Assembly (NCBI GenBank): GCA_965369325.1
Contig: CBDUQI010000107.1
Coordinates: 1-19,359 of the forward strand
Direction of reading: 5' to 3'
DNA from: CBDUQI01 sp965369325
GTDB lineage: Bacteria; Pseudomonadota; Gammaproteobacteria; Steroidobacterales; JBCBZW01
Length of the DNA stretch: 19,359 bases
In this document: one piece after another, positions 1 through 8,425 of the stretch
Numbering within the stretch: the stretch's first letter is position 1
Layout of the letters: each line of letters starts with the position of its first letter
Notes under the pieces: generated by a model
Database searches by the model: none
Told to the model about the DNA's origin: nothing
What the model saw: only the letters and a program-made list of their open reading frames with translations
Made by a program: the position numbers and the translations under genes

Positions 1-426
1 GGATCAGATAATTCAGGGGGCGATTCCGCTCGAATTCCGGTATTGGCAGGCCCAGTAGACAGCGTAGACCTTGAGAAAAGACAACTCATTGTTGCCGGGC
101 AAGTCGTACACATTTCCAGTATCGCGATCACGAGTTTGGATCCGGGAGTCTCTCTTGAAGCCGTCGAAATTGAAGGTATCATAATCGGTCTGGGGAGCAT
201 CTACGCTGAACGGATAACGCCACGCGAATACGTGGCCGGAGCTAGCACACTGACGGTCGAAGGGATCGTAGGAGCAACGTCTCCATCCACAGTCACAGTG
301 GGAGCGCTTGAGATAGATATTACTGCGCTCTATTCGGAAACCGGATTTACGCTTCCGGCTGTAGGTGACCATGTGAGATATTCTGGCGTCCGCCCGTTAC
401 CGAACGGGCGACTGCTCGTCCGGTAA
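1..426 (+). CDS. C-terminal part of a DUF5666-like beta-rich protein (5' partial)
   Basis: The reading frame is open from the first base of the window and ends with TAA at 424-426, so this is the 3' end of a longer gene; the TTG at 43 is only an internal codon. About 141 residues are visible. They are rich in Val, Ile, Gly and Thr, and they alternate short strands with turns: a VDSVD stretch followed by LIVAGQVVHI, then VEIEG, LTVEGIVG and VGALEIDI. This pattern resembles the repeated small beta-barrel units of DUF5666 proteins. No catalytic motif is visible. Whether there is a signal peptide or lipobox cannot be told, because the start is missing. It converges on the DUF6502 gene, with a perfect hairpin between the two stops. 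The gene is well supported; the family call is tentative and the function unknown. Confidence 0.6.
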   Translation, partial: GSDNSGGDSARIPVLAGPVDSVDLEKRQLIVAGQVVHISSIAITSLDPGVSLEAVEIEGIIIGLGSIYAERITPREYVAGASTLTVEGIVGATSPSTVTVGALEIDITALYSETGFTLPAVGDHVRYSGVRPLPNGRLLVR

Positions 427-450
427 CCTGACCATCAACCCATAGTTAAG

Positions 451-474
451 GTGGGGAGGCTAACGTCTCCCCAC
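451..474. terminator. Perfect hairpin between convergent genes
   Basis: GTGGGGAG (451-458) pairs perfectly with CTCCCCAC (467-474) across an 8-nt loop. It lies between the TAA of the DUF5666-like gene and the TGA (475-477) of the leftward DUF6502 gene, where a shared transcription end is expected. Neither strand has a run of T after the stem, so it is not a textbook intrinsic terminator. It could instead protect 3' ends in a Rho-dependent context. Confidence 0.4.
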
Positions 475-1290
475 TCAGGAGCCTTCGATTTCCTCAAACA
501 GATAAACTCCGACCCCTACGCCGAGAACCTTATCGTGCGTTGCTGTATCGGTTGTTTCGTGCGCCGACAACCAATCGTCCATGTGCTTCAGAAAAGCTAT
601 TCCCTGATCCGCGACTACTCGATGAAAGAGCGGGTAGTATTTCCCCTCCAATTTAGTTGAATAGGCTGTGGCTTCGAAGCAGCGTGCCGATGGGTCTTCC
701 GATATCAGATTTCTGTAGATCGTTTGCGCTAAATCCCTAATCCGAAGGCCGAATCGTTTAATAATCTCTGGATCAGAGCGGCTTGGCACATAGTAACGCG
801 ACTCCGGAACCACAAGCTTTGCATCTCTATCAAATGTTACAGCTCCACTTGTGGAAAGCTCGGCAAGAATATCGTCTGATGAAACCCCAGGTGCATGTTG
901 AGCAGTCAACGCGCCGAAACCATGCTCGCCTTCCAAAGGTAAAGCTCTGGGTTTACCGAAAGCATCCAAGTATTCCGCCTCTTGATACCAAGAACTTAGA
1001 ATGTGGCCAGCCTTACTCACCTGCTCTATCCCGTCAAGAGTCAACTCACCGAACTCATCACGGGTTCTTTGAACGCCCCTTCTCGAAATGCGAGTCACCT
1101 CGGTGATCCGGGAAATGCTTGCGGGGCGTCCTTTTGTTCCGAAATCTTCGCTCGCCACATGCACGAATGCCCATTTGGCAACTTCCGCGAACTCCTTGTA
1201 ACTCACTCCGTGACGTAACAAGAACCTCGCTATTGGAACCATAAAGCTGCGGCACGCCTGGATTACCGCTGAGTGAATTGCATTACTCAT
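475..1290 (-). CDS. DUF6502 family protein, probable winged-helix-like regulator
   Basis: This 271-residue protein has the N-terminal hallmark I associate with DUF6502: a segment reading VPIARFLLRHGVSYKEFAEV, followed by a W-A-F-V stretch and a GRPASISRITEVTRISRRGV segment. The last segment looks like a helix-turn-helix (about residues 55-80), since it contains the short helix, turn and recognition-helix spacing with Arg/Ser residues. The C-terminal half (about 165-271) is mainly helical, with a conserved-looking YR-N-I region. No signal peptide or membrane segment is visible. The ATG at 1288-1290 is preceded by AGGA six bases upstream. The gene lies 48 bp downstream of ligA on the same strand and is probably cotranscribed with smc-zipA-ligA, although a small GGCCG/CGGCC hairpin (1320-1333) sits in the gap. 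The biological role is unknown; a DNA-binding function is inference. Confidence 0.8.
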   Translation of the reverse strand: MSNAIHSAVIQACRSFMVPIARFLLRHGVSYKEFAEVAKWAFVHVASEDFGTKGRPASISRITEVTRISRRGVQRTRDEFGELTLDGIEQVSKAGHILSSWYQEAEYLDAFGKPRALPLEGEHGFGALTAQHAPGVSSDDILAELSTSGAVTFDRDAKLVVPESRYYVPSRSDPEIIKRFGLRIRDLAQTIYRNLISEDPSARCFEATAYSTKLEGKYYPLFHRVVADQGIAFLKHMDDWLSAHETTDTATHDKVLGVGVGVYLFEEIEGS

Positions 1291-1338
1291 CTTGTTTCCT
1301 GCAAACGCCGGAACTCTTCGGCCGAATCCGGCCTCGTG

Positions 1339-3360
1339 CTAGCCCAGCATTTCAATTAATTCGGCTTCGGTTAGTATCGTGACACCCAACCTCTCCGCCT
1401 TGTCCAACTTGGACCCTGCATCCGCGCCGGCCACCAGGTAATCCGTCTTCTTAGAGACGCTCCCTGTTACGCGCCCGCCCTTTGCCTGGATGTCTGCTTT
1501 TGCTTCGGTGCGCCCCATACTTTCTAACTTGCCGGTCAGAACAAATATCTTCTCGGCAAACGCTTCATCCACGGGTGCCGGCTCGGGCGGCAGAGGCCAC
1601 GCCACTCCAGCCAGCACCAGATCATCTACCACTTTGCAGTTGTGCTGCTCTTCGAAAAACGCTGCAACATGCTCGGCCACGATGGGGCCCACATCCGGCA
1701 CCAACTTCAAATCCTCCGGCTGTGCCTCACGTAACGCCGGTAACATTCTAAAGTGCCCAGCCAACGCGTGCGCGGTGGTCTCGCCTACTTCGCGGATGCC
1801 AAGTGCAAACAAGAATCGCGCGAACGTCGTTTGTTTGCTCGTCTCCAGTGCTGTCACCAGATTGCTTGCGGACTTCTCACCCATCCGCTCCAGCTCACTC
1901 AGCTGATCCGCATTGAGCGAATACAGATCTGCAGGTGTTTCCACCAAATTCTGCTCAACTAGCTGGTCGACCAATTTCTCACCCAGCCCTTCGATATCCA
2001 TCGCTAGGCGTGAGGCAAAGTGTCGGATCGCCTGCTTGCGTTGCGCGGGACAGAACAAGCCCGCCGTGCAGCGCAATGCAGCCTCACCCTCTACTCGCAA
2101 CACGTCCGACTCGCATACCGGGCACTGCTGCGGAATGCGTATCTCCCTTGCGTCCTTTGGACGGCGATCAAGCACCACGCTAACCACCTTTGGGATCACA
2201 TCGCCCGCTCGCCGCACAACCACTGTATCGCCGACATGCAAATCTTGCCGCGCGATTTCATCGATATTGTGCAGCGTCGCGTTAGCCACCGTTACACCAC
2301 CCACAAACACCGGATCAAGCCTGGCCACCGGCGTGAGCGCGCCCGTGCGCCCGACCTGAAACTCCACCTCGCGCACCACCGTCATCTCCTCCTGCGCCGG
2401 AAACTTGTGCGCGACCGCCCAGCGCGGCGCGCGCGACACCTTACCCAGACGTTGCTGATAGTCCAGGCGATCCACCTTGTACACCACACCGTCAATCTCG
2501 TAGGGCAGCGCCTCTCGGCGAGCACCGATGCGCTCATAGTACTCAAGGCAGCCTTCTACGCCCTGCACAAGTTCGATATCCGGACATACCCGCAGTCCCC
2601 ATCCACCCAGTCGGGCGAGCAGCTCGCTATGGCGCTGTGGCAACTGGCCGTCAAACAGGCCGACGCCATAGCAAAACAACGTCAGCGGCCGCTGTGCGGT
2701 TAACTGCGGGTCCAGCTGCCGCAGGCTGCCCGCCGCCGCGTTACGCGGGTTTACAAAAGGCTTTTGATTTTCGGCCAGCATCCGCGCGTTCAGTGCTTCG
2801 AACCCGGCCTTGGGCATGTAGACCTCGCCGCGCACTTCCAATCGCTTTGGAACATCTTTTGCGGATAATTTCAGTGGCACAGAACGCATGGTGCGAATGT
2901 TGTGGGTCACATCCTCGCCGGTGCTGCCGTCGCCGCGCGTCGCCGCGCGTATCAGTTCGCCGTCAACGTACAGCAGGCTGATTGCCAGACCGTCAAGTTT
3001 GGGTTCCGCGGTAAATTCGAAGGGAGGATCAACTTCGATTCTTTCGTGGGCACGACGTACAAATTCGCGCAGCTCGTCCGGCTCAAACGCGTTAGCCAGC
3101 GACAGCATCGGCACTTCGTGAGTAACCTGCTCAAACTGGGAAATAGGCAGGCTGCCGACGCGCTGGGTGGGTGACTGCGGGTTGACCAGATGTGGGTGCT
3201 GAGCCTCCAGCGCCTCTAGCTCGCGCATCAGCCGATCGTACTCCGCATCCGGCACCGTCGGCTCGTCCAGCACATGGTAGTCATGATTGTGCTGATCGAT
3301 CTGGGCGCGAAGGGTCTGTGCTTTGCGAGTTAGCGCTGCTGCCGTTGGTTTGCTGGCCAT
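1339..3360 (-). CDS. ligA: NAD+-dependent DNA ligase LigA
   Basis: LigA seals single-strand nicks during replication and repair, using NAD+ to adenylate an active-site lysine. From the chosen start the protein has 673 residues, close to the 671 of E. coli. The N-terminal Ia domain carries the NMN-binding Tyr/His/Asp positions (HNHDYHVLDEP, about 24-34; AEYDRLMREL, 39-48). The adenylation motif KLDG has its catalytic Lys at 121. An OB-fold follows, then a four-cysteine zinc finger (C413, C416, C431, C437, with the usual 3/15/6 spacing), helix-hairpin-helix repeats and a C-terminal BRCT domain (about 595-673). The ATG at 3358-3360 has GAGG five bases upstream and lies 10 bp beyond the zipA stop. 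An alternative start 36 bp upstream would overlap zipA and add 12 unconserved residues, so I rejected it. The stop is TAG at 1339-1341. Confidence 0.97.
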   Translation of the reverse strand: MASKPTAAALTRKAQTLRAQIDQHNHDYHVLDEPTVPDAEYDRLMRELEALEAQHPHLVNPQSPTQRVGSLPISQFEQVTHEVPMLSLANAFEPDELREFVRRAHERIEVDPPFEFTAEPKLDGLAISLLYVDGELIRAATRGDGSTGEDVTHNIRTMRSVPLKLSAKDVPKRLEVRGEVYMPKAGFEALNARMLAENQKPFVNPRNAAAGSLRQLDPQLTAQRPLTLFCYGVGLFDGQLPQRHSELLARLGGWGLRVCPDIELVQGVEGCLEYYERIGARREALPYEIDGVVYKVDRLDYQQRLGKVSRAPRWAVAHKFPAQEEMTVVREVEFQVGRTGALTPVARLDPVFVGGVTVANATLHNIDEIARQDLHVGDTVVVRRAGDVIPKVVSVVLDRRPKDAREIRIPQQCPVCESDVLRVEGEAALRCTAGLFCPAQRKQAIRHFASRLAMDIEGLGEKLVDQLVEQNLVETPADLYSLNADQLSELERMGEKSASNLVTALETSKQTTFARFLFALGIREVGETTAHALAGHFRMLPALREAQPEDLKLVPDVGPIVAEHVAAFFEEQHNCKVVDDLVLAGVAWPLPPEPAPVDEAFAEKIFVLTGKLESMGRTEAKADIQAKGGRVTGSVSKKTDYLVAGADAGSKLDKAERLGVTILTEAELIEMLG

Positions 3361-3370
3361 CGCGCCCTCA

Positions 3371-4162
3371 TTAGATAACGTCGTCCGCAAAACCATCCTG
3401 CGAACGGGTGACTTTGAGTTCGTAGTCGATAATCGAATCGCGCAGATGGTCCGCCGTCTGACGACTCATGGTCGAGCCGTGTTGGTCGGTTAACTCTGCC
3501 TGTAGCTGGGTGGCTAGGCGCCGCCCGGTGGCCAACATGTCCGCAAAGGCCTCCACTCCAGGCCGCGGGCCGGGCAATACCATGAACATGGACAGACCGT
3601 TCAGCTCGCTGGTTGGCAGCATGTCCAGATCAAAGCTGCCTGGCTCAACTAGGTTAGCCACACTGAACACCGACTCCATACCGTTTTGGTCCCGATGCTG
3701 GCGATGAAATATCTGGTACGTACCGTACTCAAGCCCTTCCGCGTTCAGCGCCGAGCGCACCATACTGCCGGTCAGCTTACCGCCATCGCGACCCATCAAC
3801 TGAAGTGACACGATCTTCTGCGGAATCGGGTCCCGCGTGCTCTCGTGCTCCACCAGATCATCCTCAAAGTCGTCAATCAACTCGATTGAATCATCTGCCT
3901 CGCCCGCTCGCCCGGCGAGCGCCTCTGGTTCGCTCCGGCGCGTATCCGCTTCACCATCGGACGATGGCTCCATCTGCAAGCGCGGTTCAATCCGCCCCCC
4001 CGTTGGGGACTCCGCCTCGTTTGCATCGGCCAGCAGCCCGCCAGGCATCGGCTCGCGGCGATACGCCCCGTCCCGATCAGCCGATCCGCGCCGGCTGAAC
4101 AGATAGACGGCAAGTATTACCAATACGCCGCCGCCAAGTACTATCCAACGTAAAATATCCAT
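3371..4162 (-). CDS. zipA: Cell division protein ZipA
   Basis: ZipA is an inner-membrane anchor that binds the C-terminal tail of FtsZ and tethers the Z ring in gammaproteobacteria. The 263 residues show the family layout. A single N-terminal membrane segment (WIVLGGGVLVILAVYLF, about 5-21) is followed by the basic stretch SRRG. A long, low-complexity linker with many Asp, Glu and Arg residues follows (about 30-120). The C-terminal FtsZ-binding domain (about 122-255) includes QKIVSLQLMGRDGGKLTG, YGTYQIFHR and a helix ending in DHLRDSIIDYELK. The ATG at 4160-4162 gives the usual MD-LRW beginning and lies 5 bp after the smc stop. A GTG at 4169-4171 (three more residues, 4-bp overlap with smc) is the alternative. 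Tight spacing implies translational coupling with smc upstream and ligA downstream. Confidence 0.93.
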   Translation of the reverse strand: MDILRWIVLGGGVLVILAVYLFSRRGSADRDGAYRREPMPGGLLADANEAESPTGGRIEPRLQMEPSSDGEADTRRSEPEALAGRAGEADDSIELIDDFEDDLVEHESTRDPIPQKIVSLQLMGRDGGKLTGSMVRSALNAEGLEYGTYQIFHRQHRDQNGMESVFSVANLVEPGSFDLDMLPTSELNGLSMFMVLPGPRPGVEAFADMLATGRRLATQLQAELTDQHGSTMSRQTADHLRDSIIDYELKVTRSQDGFADDVI

Positions 4163-4167
4163 CTTAC

Positions 4168-7100
4168 TCACATCGCGGCAAGCTGCACGGCCTCATCCAC
4201 ATCCACCGCCACCAGCCTGGAAACCCCCGGCTCCTGCATTGTTACCCCAGATAAGTGGGTCGCCATCTCGATGGTGGTCTTGTTGTGGGTAATCACCACA
4301 AACTGCACCCGCTCGGACATTTCCTTCACGATCGCGCAGAAACGGTCTACGTTGGCATCGTCAAGCGGCGCGTCCACCTCGTCCAACATACAAAACGGAG
4401 CCGGATTCAGCTCGAAAATCGAGAAAATCAACGCAACTGCGGTCATCGCCTTCTCGCCGCCTGATAACAGGTGGATGCTGCTGTTGCGCTTGCCTGGCGG
4501 GCGCGCCATCACCGTCACCCCGGCGTTGAGCAAATCGTTCTCACTCAGCTCCAGATAGGCATGTCCACCGCCGAACAGCTTGGGATAGATGCGCTTAAGC
4601 CCGGCATCGACCTTATCGAATGTTTCCTTAAACCGGGTGCGCGTTTCGCGGTCGATCTTACGCATCGCCCCTTCCAGCGTTTCCAGCGCCTCGCTGAGAT
4701 CGCTGTTCTGGCTATCCAGATACTCTTTGCGCTCCGCCTGCGCCTGGAACTCGTCAATCGCTGCCAGGTTAATCGGGCCCAACCGCGCAATGCGTTTGGC
4801 CACTTTCTCAAGCTCCGCTTCCCAGGCGCCTGTGTCTGCCTGCTCGGGCAGACCTTCGCACACCTGCGCGTAGTTCGCGTCGTGGCCCTCAAACTGCTCT
4901 GCGAACGTCGTGTAGCGGGTCTTGGTCTCCTGCATCTTCAGGCGGACCCCGTCCAGTTGCTCGCGGGCGCCGTTTACTGCGCGTTCGCGCCCCGCACGCT
5001 GCTCGTCCAACTGGCGCCAGCCGGCCTCGGCCGCCTGCAGCTCGTCGCGACGCGCGGTCAGTTGCGCCTCGATGTCCACCCGCTCTCGCAATTGCGTTTC
5101 CAGCGCTTGTTCCTGCTCCTGAATAGGCCTCGCGGCGGTTTCAACCTGTGTGCGCAACTCCTGCGTACGCCCAGCGTATTGCGAGACCTGATCCTCCAAT
5201 CGGGCCAAGGCACTCTGCAAGGATTCGCGGGCCGACTTGCGCGACTCCGCCTGGATCGCAATGGCCTGAGCGTTCTCCCGATCCTTCTCTGCGGCCTCGC
5301 GCGCCTGATCCAGCTCCTCTTCCAGTCGTTCGCGCGCCTCGCGCAACGAGCTGCCGCGACTACGAAAGCCCTCCAATTCCATCTCGCCGGTCTCGACCAT
5401 CTCCTCAGCGCGCGCAATCGCCTCACCCAGCGTTCGTTGTTGAACCTCAAGCTCGCTTCGGTCGGAATCCAGTGCACCAATCTGCTGGCTCAGGGTTTCC
5501 ATCCGCGCCGCCAACGCCTCGCAGCGCGAGCGGGAACGTGCGTGCTCGCCATGTGCTGCGTTGGCTTCGCCCTGCAGGGCTTCACGCTCACTTTCCAGCG
5601 ATGCCGATGCCTCACGCACATCACTCTGCTGACGCTGTAGGTCGGCGGTTAGCTGCTGCGCCTGCTCCGCCGACGCGCGCAAATCGCGCAACTCCCCTTC
5701 CCGGGCAATCACGCCCGCATGCTCGTCCTCACCGCGACTCACCCGCAGCCAGTCGCCGGACAACCAAACGCCATCGCCGGTCACGATCGACTGCCCGGGC
5801 GCCAAGCGATCACGCACACCCAATGCCTCGGTGAGCGTATCGGCCGCAAACACCCCACTCAACAATGATTCAGGCACCAACTTGCCACTGAGCTTGCTGG
5901 CGAGCGACGCCAACCCTACGTTGTCGGTGTGAACCGTGGCGGGCCGGTGCTCATACAGCGTGACTGAGCCGTCACTTAACCTGCCGAGCGAATCCAGATA
6001 CGCATCGATGCCGTCAACGCACACCGCCTCCAGGTAGCTGCCAAGCACGGTCTCAACGGCTTGCTCCCAGCCGCGCTGAACCACCAGCGCCTGGGCCAAT
6101 CGCGGCTGCTCACCCAAACCGCTGCCCCGCAACCAGGACACGACGCCATCCTTGCTTTCACCCAGAGCTGCCTGCTGCAGGGCCTCGAGCGAGGCGGTGC
6201 GCCCGGTAAGGGTCTGCAGCTCGCTTTTGGCCGCATCCAGTTTTTGCGTCAACTGACTATCCTGCTCGCGCAACGCCGCCAGGCGTTCGGTGCTCGCATT
6301 CAGGTGGCGCTGCGAGGCCTGCATGCGCGTGCCGGCGGTTTCCTGCGCGGCGCTCGCCAGGCCAAGCTCAGCTTGCAACTCGTCCGGCGACAGCGCCGAC
6401 CGCGTCTCCACCACTTTGGCGTACTGACGCTCAATGTTCTCGGATTGCTTATGCAGCTCGATCAGCCGAGCCTGCTCGACACTGATCTTCTGCTGCGCGG
6501 CATTGAACTGTTCTGTCCACTGCTCCCAACGTTCACGCCAGTCGTCCAACCCACCCTGCGCGGCTTGCAGCGTCTGCGAGGACAGCGCCTGGGCCTCGCG
6601 CGCCGCATCCAGCGCCGGCGTGAGTTCATTTAGGTTGGTGCTGATCTCATCCAACTGCTCCCGATCGCGCTGGATATCGTTGGCCACCTCGGTCTGAGTC
6701 GCCAACAGACGCGCCAGCTCTTTGCTTTGACGGTCGCGCAATTCTCGCGCGTGCTGAATACTCTGCTCCAGACGGGCCACCTCGGCGCCGTGACGGTAAA
6801 ACTGCTCTTGCACCGCAGTAAGGGCAGACTGCTTTTCAGATTGCCCGGCGCGCGCCTTTTCAATCTGTGCCTCGATCTCACGTTGCTCTGCTATCGCGGC
6901 ATCCACCTGCATCTGCTTCTGCGTCAGCACCTTCTCGCTGCCCTCGAGCTGGTGCTCCAGCTCGCGCATGCGCAGCGCCAACAGTTCCGCCTCAAGACGG
7001 CGCTCAGATGTTTTATGCTCTTTGTACTTTTCGGCCATTCGCGATTGGCGTTGCAAGTGCTTGAGCTGTTTGTCTACCTCATCGCGAACGTCAGTCAGCC

Positions 7101-7677
7101 GCTCAAGGTTCTCGCGAGTATGGCGAATGCGGTTTTCCGTCTCGCGTCGTTTGTCTTTGTATTTGGAGATGCCGGCAGCCTCTTCCAGATACACCCGCAT
7201 ATCCTCGGGCTTGGCTTCGATCAGGCGCGACACCATGCCCTGCTCGACAATGGCGTAGCTGCGCGGCCCAAGGCCCGTTCCGAGGAAGATATTTGTAATG
7301 TCACGTCGCCGGCAGCGCGAGCCGTTGATGAAGTAGGTAGAAATCCCGTCCCGCGCCAGGTTACGTTTGATCGACACCTCGCCAAACTGCGCGTACGCCC
7401 CGCCGATAGCGCCGTCGGCATTGTCAAAGATCAGTTCGATCGAGGCCACGCCCACAGGCTTGCGCCCGCGCGATCCATTGAAAATCACGTCCGCCAGCGA
7501 ATCACCCCGCAGATTTTTGGCTGAGCTCTCCCCCATCACCCAGCGTACCGCGTCGATGACATTAGACTTGCCGCAACCATTAGGGCCCACCACGCCAGTG
7601 AGATTGGTCGGGAAGTGAATCGTGGTCGGATCAACAAATGATTTGAAACCGGCTAATTTGATTTTGCTCAAGCGCAT
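4168..7677 (-). CDS. smc: Chromosome segregation/condensation ATPase Smc
   Basis: Smc is the long coiled-coil ATPase of the bacterial condensin that compacts and helps segregate the chromosome. With the ATG at 7675-7677 it has 1169 residues, the usual length. The N-terminal half ATPase has the Walker A motif GPNGCGKS (31-38). Two long Glu/Gln/Arg/Ala-rich coiled-coil arms flank a globular hinge (about residues 500-650, including GWEQAVETVLG and VTGDGVWL). The C-terminal half ATPase carries the ABC signature LSGGEK (1071-1076) and Walker B CMLDE (1096-1100), followed by the D-loop Asp residues. An in-frame ATG at 7686 adds only MLS. AGGA lies 2 nt before the upstream ATG and 11 nt before the chosen one, so the ribosome-binding site does not decide; the family N-terminus MRLSKIKLAGFKSF favours 7677. 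No scpA or scpB is in the window. Confidence 0.96.
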   Translation of the reverse strand: MRLSKIKLAGFKSFVDPTTIHFPTNLTGVVGPNGCGKSNVIDAVRWVMGESSAKNLRGDSLADVIFNGSRGRKPVGVASIELIFDNADGAIGGAYAQFGEVSIKRNLARDGISTYFINGSRCRRRDITNIFLGTGLGPRSYAIVEQGMVSRLIEAKPEDMRVYLEEAAGISKYKDKRRETENRIRHTRENLERLTDVRDEVDKQLKHLQRQSRMAEKYKEHKTSERRLEAELLALRMRELEHQLEGSEKVLTQKQMQVDAAIAEQREIEAQIEKARAGQSEKQSALTAVQEQFYRHGAEVARLEQSIQHARELRDRQSKELARLLATQTEVANDIQRDREQLDEISTNLNELTPALDAAREAQALSSQTLQAAQGGLDDWRERWEQWTEQFNAAQQKISVEQARLIELHKQSENIERQYAKVVETRSALSPDELQAELGLASAAQETAGTRMQASQRHLNASTERLAALREQDSQLTQKLDAAKSELQTLTGRTASLEALQQAALGESKDGVVSWLRGSGLGEQPRLAQALVVQRGWEQAVETVLGSYLEAVCVDGIDAYLDSLGRLSDGSVTLYEHRPATVHTDNVGLASLASKLSGKLVPESLLSGVFAADTLTEALGVRDRLAPGQSIVTGDGVWLSGDWLRVSRGEDEHAGVIAREGELRDLRASAEQAQQLTADLQRQQSDVREASASLESEREALQGEANAAHGEHARSRSRCEALAARMETLSQQIGALDSDRSELEVQQRTLGEAIARAEEMVETGEMELEGFRSRGSSLREARERLEEELDQAREAAEKDRENAQAIAIQAESRKSARESLQSALARLEDQVSQYAGRTQELRTQVETAARPIQEQEQALETQLRERVDIEAQLTARRDELQAAEAGWRQLDEQRAGRERAVNGAREQLDGVRLKMQETKTRYTTFAEQFEGHDANYAQVCEGLPEQADTGAWEAELEKVAKRIARLGPINLAAIDEFQAQAERKEYLDSQNSDLSEALETLEGAMRKIDRETRTRFKETFDKVDAGLKRIYPKLFGGGHAYLELSENDLLNAGVTVMARPPGKRNSSIHLLSGGEKAMTAVALIFSIFELNPAPFCMLDEVDAPLDDANVDRFCAIVKEMSERVQFVVITHNKTTIEMATHLSGVTMQEPGVSRLVAVDVDEAVQLAAM

Positions 7678-7714
7678 CGAGAGCATATTCCTTGCGAGTA
7701 GATATCGTGTTCCT

Positions 7715-7735
7715 CGTCTAAGACGACAATCGTCT
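7715..7735. promoter_or_regulatory. Overlapping inverted repeats in the smc/queF divergent region
   Basis: Three half-sites lie side by side: CGTCT (7715-7719), AGACG (7721-7725) and CGTCT (7731-7735). The first pair forms a palindrome with a 1-nt centre. The second forms AGACGA-CAA-TCGTCT (7721-7735). They sit just upstream of TATCAT (7737-7742), a five-of-six match to a -10 box facing queF, which has no clear -35. A shared operator for smc and queF is possible, but no regulator is identified. The rest of the 140-bp divergent gap shows nothing I can name. Confidence 0.3.
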
Positions 7736-7817
7736 GTATCATTCCGGGCTACTCAGGCAGGCGCCAGGCGCTGCCGACAGTAGCCAACCCGTGGTTAGTC
7801 ATTGAGCAAAGGCCAAG

Positions 7818-8234
7818 ATGGATAGCGAATCGAATCGTCCCCAGGGACCTACCCAGCCCTCTAAGAATCTGGAGACTTTCCCCAACCCGAATTCGGCGCG
7901 GGATTATACCATCCGAATTAAGGTTCCTGAGTTCACTTGTCTCTGCCCGAAAACCGGTCAGCCAGATTTCGCCACGCTGTTTATCGACTACGTACCCGAC
8001 GCGCTCTGTGTGGAGCTAAAATCGCTCAAATTGTATATGTGGTCATTCCGCGAGGAAGGCGGCTTTCATGAAGCGCTAACCAATCAGATTCTGGATGACC
8101 TAGTGGCGGCCGTCAGCCCCCGTTTCATGCGAATTACCGCAGAATTTAACGTTCGGGGTGGGATTTACACAACCGTCGTGGCCGAGCATCGTGCGCCAGG
8201 CTGGATACCCCCCACCCCCGTCACACTGCCCTGA
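7818..8234 (+). CDS. queF: NADPH-dependent 7-cyano-7-deazaguanine reductase QueF (short type)
   Basis: QueF reduces the nitrile of preQ0 to the primary amine preQ1, the last free-base step before insertion into tRNA for queuosine synthesis. The 138 residues match the short, unimodular (B. subtilis-like) type rather than the long tandem type of E. coli. The catalytic motif FTCLCPKTGQPDF has its nucleophilic Cys at 43 and the proton-donating Asp at 50. The QueF signature ELKSLKLYMWSFREEG follows at about 87-102, and then GFHE with the substrate-binding Glu. The first ~25 residues are Pro/Ser/Gln-rich and probably disordered. The ATG is preceded by AAAGG five bases upstream. The gene stands alone, divergent from smc. 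GluQ, which acts on queuosine-modified tRNA, is encoded about 1 kb downstream. Confidence 0.95.
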   Translation: MDSESNRPQGPTQPSKNLETFPNPNSARDYTIRIKVPEFTCLCPKTGQPDFATLFIDYVPDALCVELKSLKLYMWSFREEGGFHEALTNQILDDLVAAVSPRFMRITAEFNVRGGIYTTVVAEHRAPGWIPPTPVTLP

Positions 8235-8245
8235 TTGCCCTTGGC

Positions 8246-8291
8246 AGCGGCCACTCCGGCCGCTTAGAGGTTGACCGCCATAGGCCAACCT
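8246..8291 (+). other. Two tandem hairpins downstream of queF
   Basis: The first hairpin is AGCGGCC (8246-8252) with GGCCGCT (8258-8264) around a 5-nt loop. The second is AGGTTG (8268-8273) with CAACCT (8286-8291), with GCC/GGC able to pair inside its loop. They start 12 nt after the queF stop and probably mark the queF mRNA 3' end. Neither is followed by a T run, so an intrinsic terminator is not shown. Confidence 0.35.
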
Positions 8292-8320
8292 GCGCGCACG
8301 CGAGCCCACTAACCATCTGA

Positions 8321-8351
8321 TTTACATAATCTTTCAGGAACCGTGTAGAAT
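8321..8351 (+). promoter_or_regulatory. Candidate upstream dksA promoter
   Basis: TTTACA (8321-8326) and TAGAAT (8346-8351) resemble sigma-70 -35 and -10 boxes, each with five of six matches. The spacer is 19 bp, longer than the optimal 17. It would give a leader of about 120 nt before dksA. Confidence 0.35.
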
Positions 8352-8425
8352 CCTGGCCAGCGCCCTGCCCCATAATTGAAGGCCGCGCGACAAAATGCCA
8401 TATTCTCCAAACGGATCACAGATGC

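Noticed and set aside
3361..3396. Longer LigA start at 3396
   Set aside because: It would add 12 unconserved residues and overlap the end of zipA. ATG 3360 has a good ribosome-binding site and matches the family start.
4168..4171. Possible frameshift at the smc-zipA junction because of the overlap
   Set aside because: Both proteins are complete with intact termini; the short overlap or 5-bp gap is ordinary translational coupling.
4471..5640. A 389-codon plus-strand frame opposite smc
   Set aside because: It is the complement of the smc coiled-coil region, whose GC-rich codons leave the antisense frame open. The predicted protein is Leu/Arg-rich without domain structure, and smc itself is unmistakable.
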